Source: Phragmites australis (taxonomy: Eukaryota > Streptophyta > Magnoliopsida > Poales > Poaceae). Taken from it: a DNA stretch of 64,000 bases. Position numbers and translations under genes: made by a program. The stretch's first letter is position 1. Every line of letters begins with the position of its first letter. Positions 13,005 to 24,936 of this stretch are shown here, piece after piece. A model generated the notes under the pieces. That model made no database searches. It saw only the letters and a list, made by a program, of their open reading frames with translations, and had not been told where the DNA came from. The stretch is from assembly GCF_958298935.1 (NCBI RefSeq), contig NC_084929.1, forward strand, positions 30,321,501-30,385,500, in the 5' to 3' direction.

Positions 13005-13850
13005 AAGACATCAAACCACTGATTTTTCAGAAATTGAAGGAATTTTTTATCTCTACGTGGTGAGATGTAAACAGTCTAATATATATAGTACTCCTTCCTA
13101 TCATAGGTACTTGTTGTTTTGATCAAGATCCGATCAAACTTTTAAAACTTTGATTATCAATAGCTTTTGTAAACATAAAAATTATTTAGGTAGATTTATC
13201 TTGAAAAATATTTTTATAATATTATATTTTTTAGATATTATAACTATATTCTAATAGAAAATAATAATCAAAGTTGTACATTAAAGATCGTGAAAAATCA
13301 AAAGCAATAAGTATTTATAACTAGGGAGTACTTCGTAAAAATCAAACTAGCTAGACCCCTCGGTGTGCGAAACCACCCGAAAAGTTAAACCAACAACCCC
13401 TGTCGGCCCGTGCCTGGCAGGGATGTGCAACCCGAGAGGAACTGAGCTTTTTCGCCAACCCGGTCTGGCCCAGCCCGACCCATCTTGTGCTCATGAGTCA
13501 TATCTATGAGCGCAACCGGCCACAAGATCTTCGGAAGTAGAAGACACATACTCAATGGCGCCGAACTCTCCAGATCTCACTGAGCGGCGCGTGCGGGCTG
13601 GGACTAGCACCCGCAGCTAGCACCCGGCAGAGGTCAAGTGGAAGAGTCAGAATGGTGTCCAACTCCAACCCGATAACAGTCTAGGCGGCGTGACTCGGAA
13701 CCAAGAATTTAACCGTGCTAGAGTCCTGCGTATCGCTTTCGCGATTGGTCCCCACCGATAAGCCCAAAATCTTTGAGACACAACCGAACCATGTACCCGT
13801 TTCATGCCCTTCCATGCATCAGCAAACACTTTACCTGATTACTCATTCGT
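13005..13850. repeat. copy of duplicated unit (Y2-Z1)
   Basis: 13010-13100 matches 6043-6130 and 14605-14640. 13355-13830 matches 14690-15130 closely over its whole length, for example AGCGCAACCGGCCACAAG and GGTCAAGTGGAAGAGTCAGAA in both. 13090-13330 is an AT-rich extra piece present only here, bounded by AGTACTCCTTCC and GGGAGTACTTCG, which looks like a small Stowaway-like insertion. On the minus strand Z-Y lies upstream of the exon-like X unit, so Z may be promoter DNA. Confidence 0.75.
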
Positions 13851-13899
13851 AGAACAAACACTTTAGTTTTCAATTACATCGAAACGGTGTTTAATTTCT

Positions 13900-14335
13900 A
13901 GTTCTTACATACACGCGAAATGAACTATCTAAATTATGTACGTACTGATCTTTATTCACGTCACCTGTCCTGCTGGCGCAGTAGAGTAGTGTTTGTCAAG
14001 TGGAATCGGTGTAGCCACCAATCGAAAGATGCCGACCCACGTGCTCACAGCATGCGCTTCAAGATGCCAGCGTCATCTGTTCAGGTGCCTGCTGCGTACG
14101 TCTTGACCTTGTCCACCGGCGACACGCGCAGCTGCATCAGGTCCTGCGCGTCACCGACGGTGCCGTCAGCCATGTGACTCCAGAGGCAATGCCGTCTTGG
14201 ATCGTGGACCGTACTCGCCATTGACCACGTGGTTTCACACTACCTGGCGTGGGACGGCAAATTAAGATGGCACTTATAATTTTGTAGCCGCTCCCTGTAC
14301 CTACGCTTCGTGCTTTCCACTTTCTTTAAGACCAA
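13900..14335. repeat. copy 2 of the X unit
   Basis: Aligns with 5180-6040 without the 400-bp MITE. The shared sequence includes the CACGTGG G-box-like site and the ATG-led short exon on the minus strand. Confidence 0.8.
14100..14173 (-). other. exon-like ORF in the duplicated unit
   Basis: A minus-strand ATG opens MADGTVGDAQDLMQLRV, followed by SPVDKVKT. Reading then meets a good splice-donor-like site (GAC then GTACGC). It is GC-rich like a grass first exon and has a CACGTGG motif about 60 bp upstream. No second exon is found downstream in the window, so if real it is an orphaned first exon. I do not recognise the protein. Confidence 0.35.
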
Positions 14336-14604
14336 CTCTAACTATATTTTTTTATTTTGTTTCCTTTTTATTCTTTTCTCTGTTACTATTTTTTTTATTT
14401 TCTCTCATCTTCAACAGCTTTCCTTCGAAACAATCGCAAAGGGGTGGAGAGAGAATCTCATCCTGAAGGGAATGATCTTGAGAATCCCGTCATGAAAGAA
14501 ACCGTGAAGGGAAACCGTTGGAGCACTGAAGGGAACAAGAATCTCTTCACGACAAGAATCTTGCCCGCGAAGGGAAGCTATTGGGCGTGGCCTAATCAGG
14601 CACC
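14336..14604. mobile_element. candidate MITE between X2 and Y3
   Basis: This 270-bp block interrupts an otherwise collinear alignment with 6035-6050, where the flanking sequences are continuous. It is flanked by TAA on both sides (14327-14329 and about 14591-14593), as PIF/Tourist elements are. Its ends (GACCAACTCTAA and GGGCGTGGCC) match only weakly. Confidence 0.4.
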
Positions 14605-15135
14605 CAACCACTGATTTTTCAGAAATTGAAGGAATATATATATATAGTACTTCATAACATTGCAGTAGAAATCAAACTAGCTAGGCCCCTCGGCGTGTGA
14701 TACCACTGAAAAGTTAGACTGACAGCCCCTTTCGGCCCGTGCCTGGCAGAGATTTGCAGCCCGAGAGGATCCGTCCCAGCCCGACCTATCTTGTGCTCAT
14801 GAATCATGTCTATGAGCGCAACCGGCCACAAGATCTTCGGAACTAGGAGACACATACTCAATGCCGCTGGACTCGATCTCCAGATCTCACTGAGCGGCGC
14901 GTGCAGGCTAGGACTAGTACACGCAGCTAGCACCCGGCGGAAGGTCAAGTGGAAGAGTCAGAATCGTGTCCTACTCCAACCCGATAACACAGTCTAGGAG
15001 GCGTGACTCAGAACCAAGAATTTGACCGTGCTAGAATCCTGCGTATCGTTTTGTGCGATTGCTCCCAACCGATGAGCGCAAAAGCTTTGAGACACCACCG
15101 AACCATGTATCTGTTTCCTGCCCTTCCATGCATGA
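14605..15135. repeat. copy of duplicated unit (Y3-Z2)
   Basis: Matches 13010-13100 and 13355-13830 with small indels. Ends at TTCCATGCAT in both copies. Confidence 0.8.
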
Positions 15136-15251
15136 ACCCGCACCGCGTGTAGGCGTGGGCAGCCGTAACGCTAACGCATGCCGCATGCGACCCCCAGCGT
15201 CCAAGCGGCCGAGATGAACTCCGCCGTGCGTTCCTCTCTAGCTCCCAGGTT

Positions 15252-16111
15252 TAGGCCTATGTATTCGGTTTTTTCAGGTTTTTTAGTTCGGTTTTTTGGT
15301 GTTTAAAAAAAACAGTTTTTAGAATATGCAAACTGAATATACTGTAGAATATTGGAAAACCGCCCATTTTGGTGTCGGTTTTTGCGGTTTCGGTTTTTAG
15401 TTTCACCGCTGCTGTAGTCCTTGTCAGCTAGCTCTCTGCTTGTGCTCAGGCGCCGGCTAGCTCGTCGCCTCGTTTGCTCGGGAGGGCGGCGGCTGCCAAC
15501 GGGCGGGCACAAATCGACTGGGCTGGGCAGGTGGAGTCCGGTGACGCCACGACATGCTCATCTGCTCGGGTGGGTGGCGTCTGGCAACGCCGCAGAAAGC
15601 TCTTCTGCTCACTTGCTCGGGCGGGTGGCGTTTGGCAGTGGGCATAGTAGCACCGCACAGGGGCTGGGCAGGCAGCTTAAAGCGGTGGGCTTGTATGCTT
15701 AGGCATGGGTGCCTAGGCGGGCGACGTCTGGCGGTGGGCGGTGTTCGGTGGCGGCGGTGGCTAGGGTTAGGAGGGTCACGGCCTCACGGGTTGGTGGGTG
15801 ACTCAGGCGCCAAGGCGCGATGGGCGGATAGGCGGGCACGGATAGCAGGATATTTGGGGCCGTGGGGTGAGCGTGTGGTGGGGTGGGCCGCTTAGGTCGT
15901 TAGGGCCTCGTGGGGAGTGGGCTGACTGGCTGAGGCTGTGAGTGTGAGATCGGTGGTCTTCGGGTGTTCGGTTTTTGCTACTGAAAACCGAATCAATCAC
16001 TGACCCCCCCCCCCCCCCCCGAATAGCATGGAAGCAGGAACCGCCCATATCGGTGGTTCGGTTAAGGTTCGGTTCGGTTCTTTGGTTCTAGGTTTTTTTT
16101 GCCCAGCCTTA
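15252..16111. mobile_element. hAT-type element, 860 bp, no transposase
   Basis: Flanked by a perfect 8-bp duplication CCCAGGTT (15244-15251 and 16112-16119). Ends are TAGGCCTATGTATTCGG and TTTGCCCAGCCTTA, a loose inverted pair around TARGGCTGGGCA. The subterminal regions are rich in GGTTCGGTT/CGGTTTTT repeats, typical of this non-autonomous hAT type. The interior has a GC-rich block (15440-15900) and a run of 17 C (16004-16020). Confidence 0.85.
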
Positions 16112-16119
16112 CCCAGGTT

Positions 16120-16389
16120 CTTGCCATGCTGCGTGTGTATTCCCGTGCTATTTTTGCCGGTAGTCTGGCCCCACGCACATTTGTCCGTCCATTCGGGCAA
16201 GAGGGGCAAGCCATACATCATCTACATGGCTGCTGCATGAGGGTAGATGTCTGGGTCCAATCCTATCCAACATATATCATCAATGCATATACAACTATAG
16301 GAGTGGAGTACACATTATCATGCATGATCGACGGTGCAGATTACGCGTACGTAACCCTCTAAAAATTCAAAGAAAACAAGTCGCAAAAC
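16120..16389. other. unassigned spacer
   Basis: No recognisable gene or repeat between the hAT element and the next LTR-like block. Confidence 0.3.
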
Positions 16390-19200
16390 AAACTCAAAGG
16401 TTGAATTCACTTTTCCCTCCCTTGGATTGTTCCGGGCCAAAGTTTGGCCTACCTCTTTCCTTCTCCCTTGGCTGAGCCCGCTCCCCCTTCCCTCCCTTTG
16501 GCCTAACTGGTCCAGCCTGACGCCACCCCCCTTCTTCTCCTTCCCCAGCGTCTACACGCCCGAGTTCCTGACAACCACTACCGCCGCGGCAAATCGCCGT
16601 GCCGCCTCCTCCGCTCTGTCTCCCCTTCCCTCTCTGCGAGGTTGCCATGCACAGGAGCCGACAACAAGCGCACAATGCCCGCACGGACCAAGCCACGTAT
16701 GGGCAACAACAGGTCATCGCTGACCATGGCCTTGCCTCCCCTTCCTCCTCTCTCTTGCTCTCTCTGTGCTTGCACGCATGCGTGATATCACCTCATCTAC
16801 ACCTCAACCACTAGTGCAAGTTGATGCCAACCCCGCTGCATGGCCAAAGCCGCACGACACGTCCAGACATCCGTTGTGATTGCCGACCACATTGATGTGG
16901 CTATCCCCCCCTCCCTTCTGCCTATAAAAGGCCCTGCCCGAACTCCTGTCTCACTCTACCGAAGCCAAACCGAGCCAAAGGTGCTCTTCTTCCTCCCTCT
17001 CTCTCTCCCTCTCTCATTGTTTGTCCCTCCGATGACAGCCACCGTCGATCCATCACTAGAGACCGCCGCTAGCCAATTAGGCCCCGCAGGGAGTTTCACC
17101 CGACCACCTTTCACCCCCCTCGCCCCTCTGCCTAACCTCTCCCCCTCTCTCCCGAGCCGCCACTGAGCCACCATGGCAGCCGGCCTCCGCCCGCATTGCG
17201 GCCACCGATGGTGCCTCACCGGCCAAGCCGAGTGTGGAGATCCCTCCCTCGCACCCCACACTCACTCCCAGCGCCCAAAAACCCTACCTAGACCATCTCT
17301 CCGTGTTTTCCCTATCGGCCGCCGTCGCTCCCAACTCCGGCCAGCCCATATGAACAGTAACCTTCCTTTTTCCCACATTTAATTTTCAAAAGTCCATTTC
17401 TCCTCCGTTTCAGCTCCGATTTTGATAATTCTTTTGCTAATATTTCTAAATTCAAGCACTATCTGTTCTCCTTAGTTTCATGATTTTTTTGGATATAAAT
17501 TGTGTGATTGTATGTATTTATTTTATTTATTGTATGTAGCGCATTAGAGACCAAAGCGTTCAAGGAAGAGGAGGAGCCAGGAGCGCAAGACCTCGAGCAG
17601 GAGTCCCTCAAGGACTTCAGCGGAGGCAAGTCTCAATACATTTTCCCTCGTTGATCATATTGTACCCGGTATTATCACCACAACCTGTAGCAGTCGTTTT
17701 TCAACCAAATAATTACATGAGTATTATTTATCGACATAATTTGAATTATTGATCTAGTTGTCCTATTGTAGATTAGCTAGCCTGATTACTATCATTCTGA
17801 ATATAACCTTGATAACCCTAGAATTACCATCTCGGCAATATTAATTACCCTAGTATGGTTAGGCTGTGTATTACACTGTTAATTCATGCTTTGCCATAAT
17901 TAGTTTTTGCAAATTGTGTAAAATATGGTGCTTTGGTGATGTGTGGGTTATCGGGATGGGAAGAGTTACCAGATAGCTAATAACAAAAGAAAACATGTTA
18001 GAGCTGAGGCAAATTAGAGTTCCCGCCGAATGCTTTGGGAGCTAAGTGTTGCCTGTGTGGCAGACTTATTGTGGAGATATTTGCTTTGGTTCGGTTAAGA
18101 ACTGGGTTGGTGTGACATCATACATAGTCTTCACAGTATAACCACTCAACCCTGTATGTGACAGGGCTTAGTCTAAACACCCACTAGTTAGTCTACTAAT
18201 CGTCCAGAGGCAGGAGCGCAATTGGAAACCATAGAATAGGTGCAAGCAGGTGTAGACTTATCGACCCGGTTGGAGGCCTAGTTGCAGGTCAGGAACCCCT
18301 GGTTAGTTTCCGTAGGAGACAAGTGGGATGATGCTATGGTAGGTAATGGCTTTGTTGAGTCGCACTGCCACGACGATGGTATGTTGCTAAACTCAACTTG
18401 TGGGTAAAGTGTACTCCTCTACAGAGATAAAACTATTCGAATAGCCGTGTCCACAGTCATGGACAAACTATAGTTCAGTCACCACAATTAGCATGGGTTG
18501 TGTGTGTTTCCTTGCAGTGTAAGTGGGCAAGGTGTGCCTGTTTTTGGAAATAGGTTCGGCAATATGACGTGGGTTGCTATGGATGGAGTGTCCGGCAACA
18601 TTAAAATTTGGGTGCTGGTGACCTTCCACCACGGCTGCACCCTCCTTCATTTAATAATAATGATATATTTTTCACAAAACCCACCTTATGAAGTTACACC
18701 CTTGCATGTGTAAACTTGGCATTTCCGCAAAACTAAGTTCATAGCCTTACCCTTGTCAATACCGTATGCATGTATTCGTACCCCTTGATGTAGGGTAAGA
18801 GTTGGGATTTGCTGAATACATTTGTACTCACTCTTGCTTATGATTCCATAGGAGGATTCGGACTTCACCGACGCCGACGGTGAGGCTGACACTTAAGTCT
18901 TTGTCGCGTCTGCACCCGAGTTGCATGTGGAATGGCATGCCCCATGCTGTGCCCTCTGGTGGTGTGGACCTGGTTGTTCGTGAGCCTTAGCGAAATCTTT
19001 ATGTACTATTAGCTTGATGAATCTATTTCACTACTCTCTTTGTTGTATGACTATGTTATCATCTGTTGTAAGACTTGTATTCTACCAGTAACTGATTCAA
19101 GTACCGGTATAATAAAGTTTAATACACCGGGGATGACCCGGGATGCTTCAACCTACACTAACTATTAATGAGTACATGTTTATTGGTTCAACCATGCCAC
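16390..19200 (+). mobile_element. decayed long LTR of a gypsy-type retrotransposon
   Basis: A 2.8-kb noncoding block with a TATA box (TATAAAAG at 16923-16930) preceded by C/T-rich DNA and followed by a leader. Later it contains ACTATTCGAATAGCCGTG with GTCATGGACA (18430-18470), a signature I associate with long LTRs of grass Ty3/gypsy elements. No gag or pol lies next to it, and the exact ends are not visible. Probably a solo or truncated LTR. Confidence 0.5.
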
Positions 19201-19613
19201 GTAGCTTATCATAGATCGTGTGCTGCCTCACGATAATGCCAAGATGTTAGCGGCAGGGTTAACAAATGCGTTGGAGGTTCAAAATGTGTCCCTGAATGGT
19301 TTCGCGGTTTTCACAAATATAAAAAAATGTAGTGGAAATTTGACGAGAATTCGACCGATTTCAACCAGTCACACTGGTTTGATCGAGGCAAAATTCGATC
19401 GAATCGACCATTTGGTAACCGACCGAATTCAACTGAATTCTACCAAAAAAATGGACCGCATTTCCCGTATTTCATTTGTGGTCGAAAATCGCTCAATTTC
19501 CTACGAAAACCGTTCGGTTTTATCGAATTTCAGTAAAGTTTAAGAAAAACCAAAAAGTAGCTCAACCTTGTAAAATCGATAACTAATTAATCTGAGCTTC
19601 AAATTAAGTGAAA
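19201..19613. repeat. unclassified repeat rich in CGAAATTC/GAATTCGG motifs
   Basis: Stretches such as ATTCGACCGATTTCAACC and CGACCGAATTCAACTG recur in both orientations, giving imperfect inverted repeats. It directly abuts the truncated LTR of the next element, and no coding sequence is seen. Confidence 0.35.
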
Positions 19614-19653
19614 CCGTTCGTGTTCGATCCTGTCGTGCTCTATTTCTAACAAG

Positions 19654-19665
19654 TGGTACCAAGCC
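19654..19665 (+). other. degenerate primer binding site
   Basis: TGGTACCAAGCC, three bases after the LTR end; diverged from TGGTATCAGAGCC. Confidence 0.65.
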
Positions 19666-20198
19666 GAATTGCATACACGAGAATACGAAAAAAAAACAAA
19701 TCGGTTTTTGTCGCCTTCAAGTTCTTCGTCTCGCCGCCGAGTTCGTTTCTCGATTCGTCGATTCGCCGGGTTCGCCGTTCGCGTCCACGCGCTTCGAGTT
19801 TCATCTGCTGCTGACATCATCCACCATCACACGATCAGCTGCTGGCCGACATCCCGAACACTCGAAACAGCCTCGTGATTGTGGGTCGCGTTTGTTTTCT
19901 GCCACAAGGAGGAAAGAGATAAAAAGAAATGAGCAAGTCATGAGGAGATCTGCCACAAGGAGGAAAGAGAGAGAAAAAAAAAGGAGAGGTTCAAGTCCCG
20001 AGGACACAAAGGCCGGCTCTCTCACGTGAAAAGCCAAAACTTGGCATCTTTGCTAGGTGCACCTGAGGAAGTCTACCAGGAGCTTTGCTGTTTCATTGCG
20101 TACACAAAGTGTACCAGGACTTCTGCAGTTTTTTCTTCGTGCACAGAGGGTTGTACCAGAGGGGCTGCAAGCTATTTTGTTCCTAATTATTCTTCGTC

Positions 20199-23100
20199 AT
20201 GGCTTCTATGAAATATGATATTCCGCTGCTAAATCATGATACAAGATTTTCTCTATGGCAAGTAAAGATGCGGGCTATTCTTGCGCACACTGATCTGGAT
20301 GATGTGCTTGATAATTTTGGAAATAAGGATCAAAATTCTTGGTCTGATAAAGAAAAGAGAAAGGATCGTAAGGCTTTGTCACAAATTCATCTTAATTTAT
20401 CAAACAATATTTTGCAGGAGAAAATCGCTGCTGCTTTATAGCTAAAGCTGGAATCGATCTGCATGTCTAAGGATTTAACCAGTAAAATGCATCTGAAGAT
20501 GAAGTTGTTCATGCAAAAATTACAGGAGGGTGGTTCTGTGATGAATCATCTTTCGGTGTTTAAGGAGATCGTTGCTGACCTATAGTCTATGGAGGTAAAA
20601 TATGATGATGAGGATTTGAGTCTTATTCTTTTTTGCTCATTACCCAGTTCTTTTGCAAACTTCAGAGATACCATATTATACAATCATGATACACTAACTT
20701 TGAAAGAAATTTATGAGGCATTGCATGCTAAGGAAAAGATGAAACAGATGATGTCTACTGATAGCTCTACTTCCAATGGAGAAGGTTTGATTGTGCGTGG
20801 CAGGACAAAGGAAAAGAATTTGCATAATAGCCAAAGAGATAAAAGTTCGAACGGTTACAGTGGTCGTTTAAAGTCCAGAGGCAAAGAAAAATCCTGCAGG
20901 TATTGCAAGAAAAATAATCATGACATATCTGAATGTTACAAGTTGAAGAATAAAAAAAAGAGGAAAGGTAAATCTAATGAAGAAGGTAAAGCATCTGTTG
21001 CTGCTTCTGATAATAGTTCTGAGAGAGAGACTCTCGTTGCTTTTGCTGGATGTGCTAGTAGTGGTGATGAATGGATTATTGACTCTGTTGCGTCTTTTCA
21101 TATATGCATACATAGAGATTGGTTCACCACTTATAATTATGTTCAAGATGCTGGTTCTGTTAGGATGGGTGATGACAACCTATGTCTAATTGTTGGAATT
21201 GGATCAATTATGATAAAGATGCATGATGGCATTGTTAGAACCTTGACAGATGTGAGGCACGTTCCAGGTATGAAAAGGAACCTTTCTTTGAGTACTCTTG
21301 ATAATAAAGGGTATGATTGGTCGGGTGGAGATAGTATTTTGAAGGTGAAAAAATGTTCTCTTATTGTAATGAAAGGTGATTTGAAATCTGCCAATTTATA
21401 TCATTTCCGATGCACTACAATCACAGGTGATGCCACTGTAACTTCACATTCATTATCAGATTCTGATGCTACTAATCTTTGGCATATGCGTCTTGGGCAT
21501 ATGAGTGAACTTGGTTTGGCAAAATTGAGCAAGAGAGGTCTTTTTTATGGACATAGTATCAACAAGCTAAAATTTTATGAGCATTGTATTTTTGGCAAGT
21601 ATAAGAGGGTGAAATTCAACACTTCAGTTCATACAACAGAAGGTATTCTTGATTATGTGCATTCTGATTTATAGGAATCATCTCGTAGGTCTTCACTAGG
21701 TGGTTCTCGTTATATGTTAACTATTATTGATGATTACTCAAGAAGAGTTTGACCTTATTTCTTGAAGCATAAATCAGAAGCATTTAAAGCATTTAAAGAG
21801 TGAAAGGTTATGGTTGAAAGGCAAACCGAAAAGAAGGTAAAGAAGCTTCGCACTGATAATGGGATGGAATTCTGTTCTGATGAATTTGATTCATATTGTA
21901 AGTCTAAAGGTATTGTGAGACACTACACTGTTCCTGTTACTCCACAACAAAACGGTGTAGCTAAACGTATGAACAGAACTATCATCTCGAGGGCCCGTTG
22001 CATGTTATCTAATGCAGGTATGCATAGACGTTTGTGGACTGAAGTCGCTTCCACTACTTGCTATCTTATTAATTGATCACCCAACATTGCCATTGGTAAG
22101 AAAACTCCAATTGAGGTATGGTCTGGTTCTCCAGCTGATTATTCAGAATTGAGAGTTTTTGGTTGTCCTGTTTATGCTCACGTTGATAATGGTAAATTGG
22201 AGCCTAGAGCTATTAAGTACATCTTTCTTAGTTATAAATCTGGCGTTAAAGGTTATAAATTGTGGAATCCTGCAAATAAAAGGTGATGATTAGTAGGAAT
22301 ATTATCTTTAATGAATCTGCTATGTTGCCAAATGCTCCTGTTCAGAGTCAGCAGAGTTCTAGCATGCAGATGGAGCATTTTATTAATGCAGAAAGTACAC
22401 CAGATACCGTTGTCCAAGATACACCTATTGCTGAAAATTTATTTATTGATCATGATTCATCTAGTGTTCCACATTCTTCATCTGTTGTGCAGCCTACACA
22501 ACATTCTATTGCAGTTGATAGGCCTAGAAGGCAAATTAATCCACCAAAGAGGTTAATTGAGGAGTGTAATATTGTTGCTTATGCTCTGAGTTGTGCAGAA
22601 GAAGTTGAAGGTAATGCAGAACCTTCTCATTACAATAAAGCTATTACTTATGCTGATTGTAATAATTGGATGACTGCAATGCAAGATGAGATGGAGTCAC
22701 TTGAAAATAATGGTACTTGGGATTTAGTCAAATTGCCAAAAGAGAAGAAACCTGTTCGTTGCAAATGGATTTTCAAAAGAAAGGAGGGTATTTTTCCTAA
22801 TGAAGCAGCAAGGTATAAGGCAAGGTTGGTTGCAAAAGGTTATAGCTAGATTCCAGGTATTGATTATAATGATGTATTCTCCCTTGTTGTAAAGCATAGT
22901 TCTATTCGCACTTTACTCAGTATTGTTGCTATATGTGATTATGAACTTGAGCAAATAGATGTTAAAGCAACATTTTTACATGGGAAGTTAGATGAAGACA
23001 TTTATATGGATCAACCTGAATGTTTTATTATTCCTGAAAAAGAAGACTTTGTCTGTAAATTAAAGAAATCTCTTTATGGTTTGAAGCAGTCTCCTAGACA

Positions 23101-24167
23101 GTGGTACAAGAGGTTTGACTCCTTTATGCTCTCTAATGGTTTTAAGCGTTCCGATTATGATAGCTATGTCTATTTGAAGACTGTTAATGGTTCAGCTATT
23201 TATTTGCTTCTCTATATCGATGATATGTTGATTACTGTAAAGGATAAATCAGAAATAGCCAAATTGAAATCACAGTTGAGTAATGAATCTGAGATGAAGG
23301 ATTTAGGTGCAGCAAAGAAAATTCTTGGTATGAAGATCATTAGAGACAGGAAAGCTAGCAAGTTATATCTTAGTCAGCAAGGTTATATTGAGAAGGTCCT
23401 TTGTCGTTTCAATATACATAATGCAAAACCAGTGAGTACTCCATTAGCTACTCATTTCAAATTATCTTCAGCTCTATGTCCTGAGTCAGAATACGATATT
23501 GAGTATATGTCTAGAGTTCCATATTCTAGTGCAGTTGGTTCACTTATGTACGCCATGATCTGCTCTCGTCCTGATTTATCTCATGCACTGAGTGTTGTTA
23601 GTAGATTCATGGCTAATCCTGGCAAAGAGCATTGGAAAGCTGTTTAGTGGATTTTCAGATATCTGCGTGGTACTTCTAATGCTTGTTTGCAATTTAGAAA
23701 ATCTGGAGATGGACTTGTTGGTTATGTTGACTCAGATTATGCTGGTGATTTGGATAAGAGGAGATCTCTCACAGGTTATATTTTCACCGTTGGTGGTTAG
23801 TTGGAAAGAGTGTTTACAGGCTACTGTTGCTTTATCAACTACTAAAGCTAAATATATGGCTATTTCTGAAGCATGCAAAGAAGCTGTTTGGTTGATAGGT
23901 TTGTATACTGAGCTTTGTGGAGATAATTCTTGCATTAATATATTCTGTAATAATCAGAGTGCTATTTACCTTACAAAGGATCAAATGTTTCATAAAAGAA
24001 CAAAGCATATTGATGTGATGTATCATTATATTCGAGATGTCATTGCTCAAGGTGATATTAAAATATGCAAGATAAGCACTCATGATAATCCTGCTGATAT
24101 GATGACAAAGTCAGTTCCTACTACTAAATTTGAGCTATGCTCAAGTTTAGTTGGTGTTACAGTTTGA
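20199..24167 (+). pseudogene. copia gag-pol polyprotein, decayed
   Basis: Gag begins at 20199 (MASMKYDIPLLNHDTRFSLW) and has a CCHC knuckle near 20900 (CRYCKKNNHDISEC). The protease site reads WIIDSVASFHIC, so the usual D-S-G has become D-S-V. The integrase finger has HMRLGH but FYEHC in place of CEHC. The DDE region keeps HSDL and TDNGMEF, but the final glutamate motif reads NGVAKRMN (E to K). RT keeps LLYIDDML (near 23210), and RNase H keeps VDSDYAGD. Stops occur at 20439, 20583, 21672, 21751, 21801, 22074, 22847 and 23645, with frame changes near 22285 and 23800. Several catalytic residues are lost. Confidence 0.9.
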
Positions 24168-24266
24168 GTTCTAGAGATTTTTGGTATCAGTGATATTTAT
24201 TATTGAAGAGAGTTTATTGATGATTCTTTATTTGCTACAAGATGGAATTCGTCTCAAGGTAGAGTT

Positions 24267-24545
24267 TGTTGGATTGTGATCCGAATTCTTGTTGGGCCAG
24301 ACAAGGGACGTCTTCGGCCTATATTCTGGAACAGTCCATATTAGACTCAAGTCGTATGTGTCCATCCCTATAAATATATCTTGTAACCTGCAATGAGAGC
24401 TAAGACGCTCATTGTAATTCCCTGCATTATACATATCCCTGATATAGTAAAGATCGCCAATTGACATTCGTGATTTTTTCACGCAAGGGTTTTTCACGTA
24501 AAAATCGTGTCTCGTGTTCGATTCTATCGTGCTTTATTTCTAACA
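24267..24545 (+). mobile_element. 3' LTR of the copia element, 279 bp
   Basis: Starts TGTTGGATTG after a purine-rich stretch and ends TTTCTAACA. A TATA box (TATAAATA, 24369-24376) lies in the middle. Confidence 0.85.
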
Positions 24546-24936
24546 TGTACCAATGTCACCCATAGCCAGCAACGCTCCGCCACCTCACAAAACCGTGGAA
24601 CACTATTGTTCAATGAAATTTATGATTGGGGACCAATAGAGTACGAAAATCTAATTGACCGATGAGCTTCAAGGTATGATCATTCAGGGGCTAAAAAATT
24701 GACCAAAGTTTTATGAGGATGATCAGCTACGCAATCAAGAAAAGCTCAATGATGTCTTGATTAATATTAGATACTTTTAGATAATGGAAGAGTCTTCCGA
24801 CCTCTGGCCCTTAATATTAGATAGTTAGATGATGCAACCTCCTCTATTAACACGAATATGTATAGCTTCATTTAAATCTACACGCCTCCTATTTCCCAAT
24901 TTGCCAGAACAACAATGGACGGTGCATTCCTCGATC
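24546..24936. other. spacer 3' of the WRKY gene
   Basis: No ORF or repeat recognised. The part nearest 24936 is presumably the WRKY 3' UTR. Confidence 0.4.

Larger units (their letters stand above)
19614..24545 (+). mobile_element. Ty1/copia retrotransposon, 5' LTR mostly lost
   Basis: Gag-protease-integrase-RT-RNaseH order on the plus strand. Only the last 38 bp of the 5' LTR remain (19614-19651, TTCGATCCTGTCGTGC to TCTAACA), matching the end of the 3' LTR at 24510-24545. The primer site is degenerate (19654-19665). With no intact 5' end, no target duplication can be read. Many stops make it non-autonomous. Confidence 0.9.

Noticed and set aside
16004..16020. Run of 17 C as a functional site
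   Set aside because: A simple homopolymer inside the hAT element and possibly of inaccurate length.
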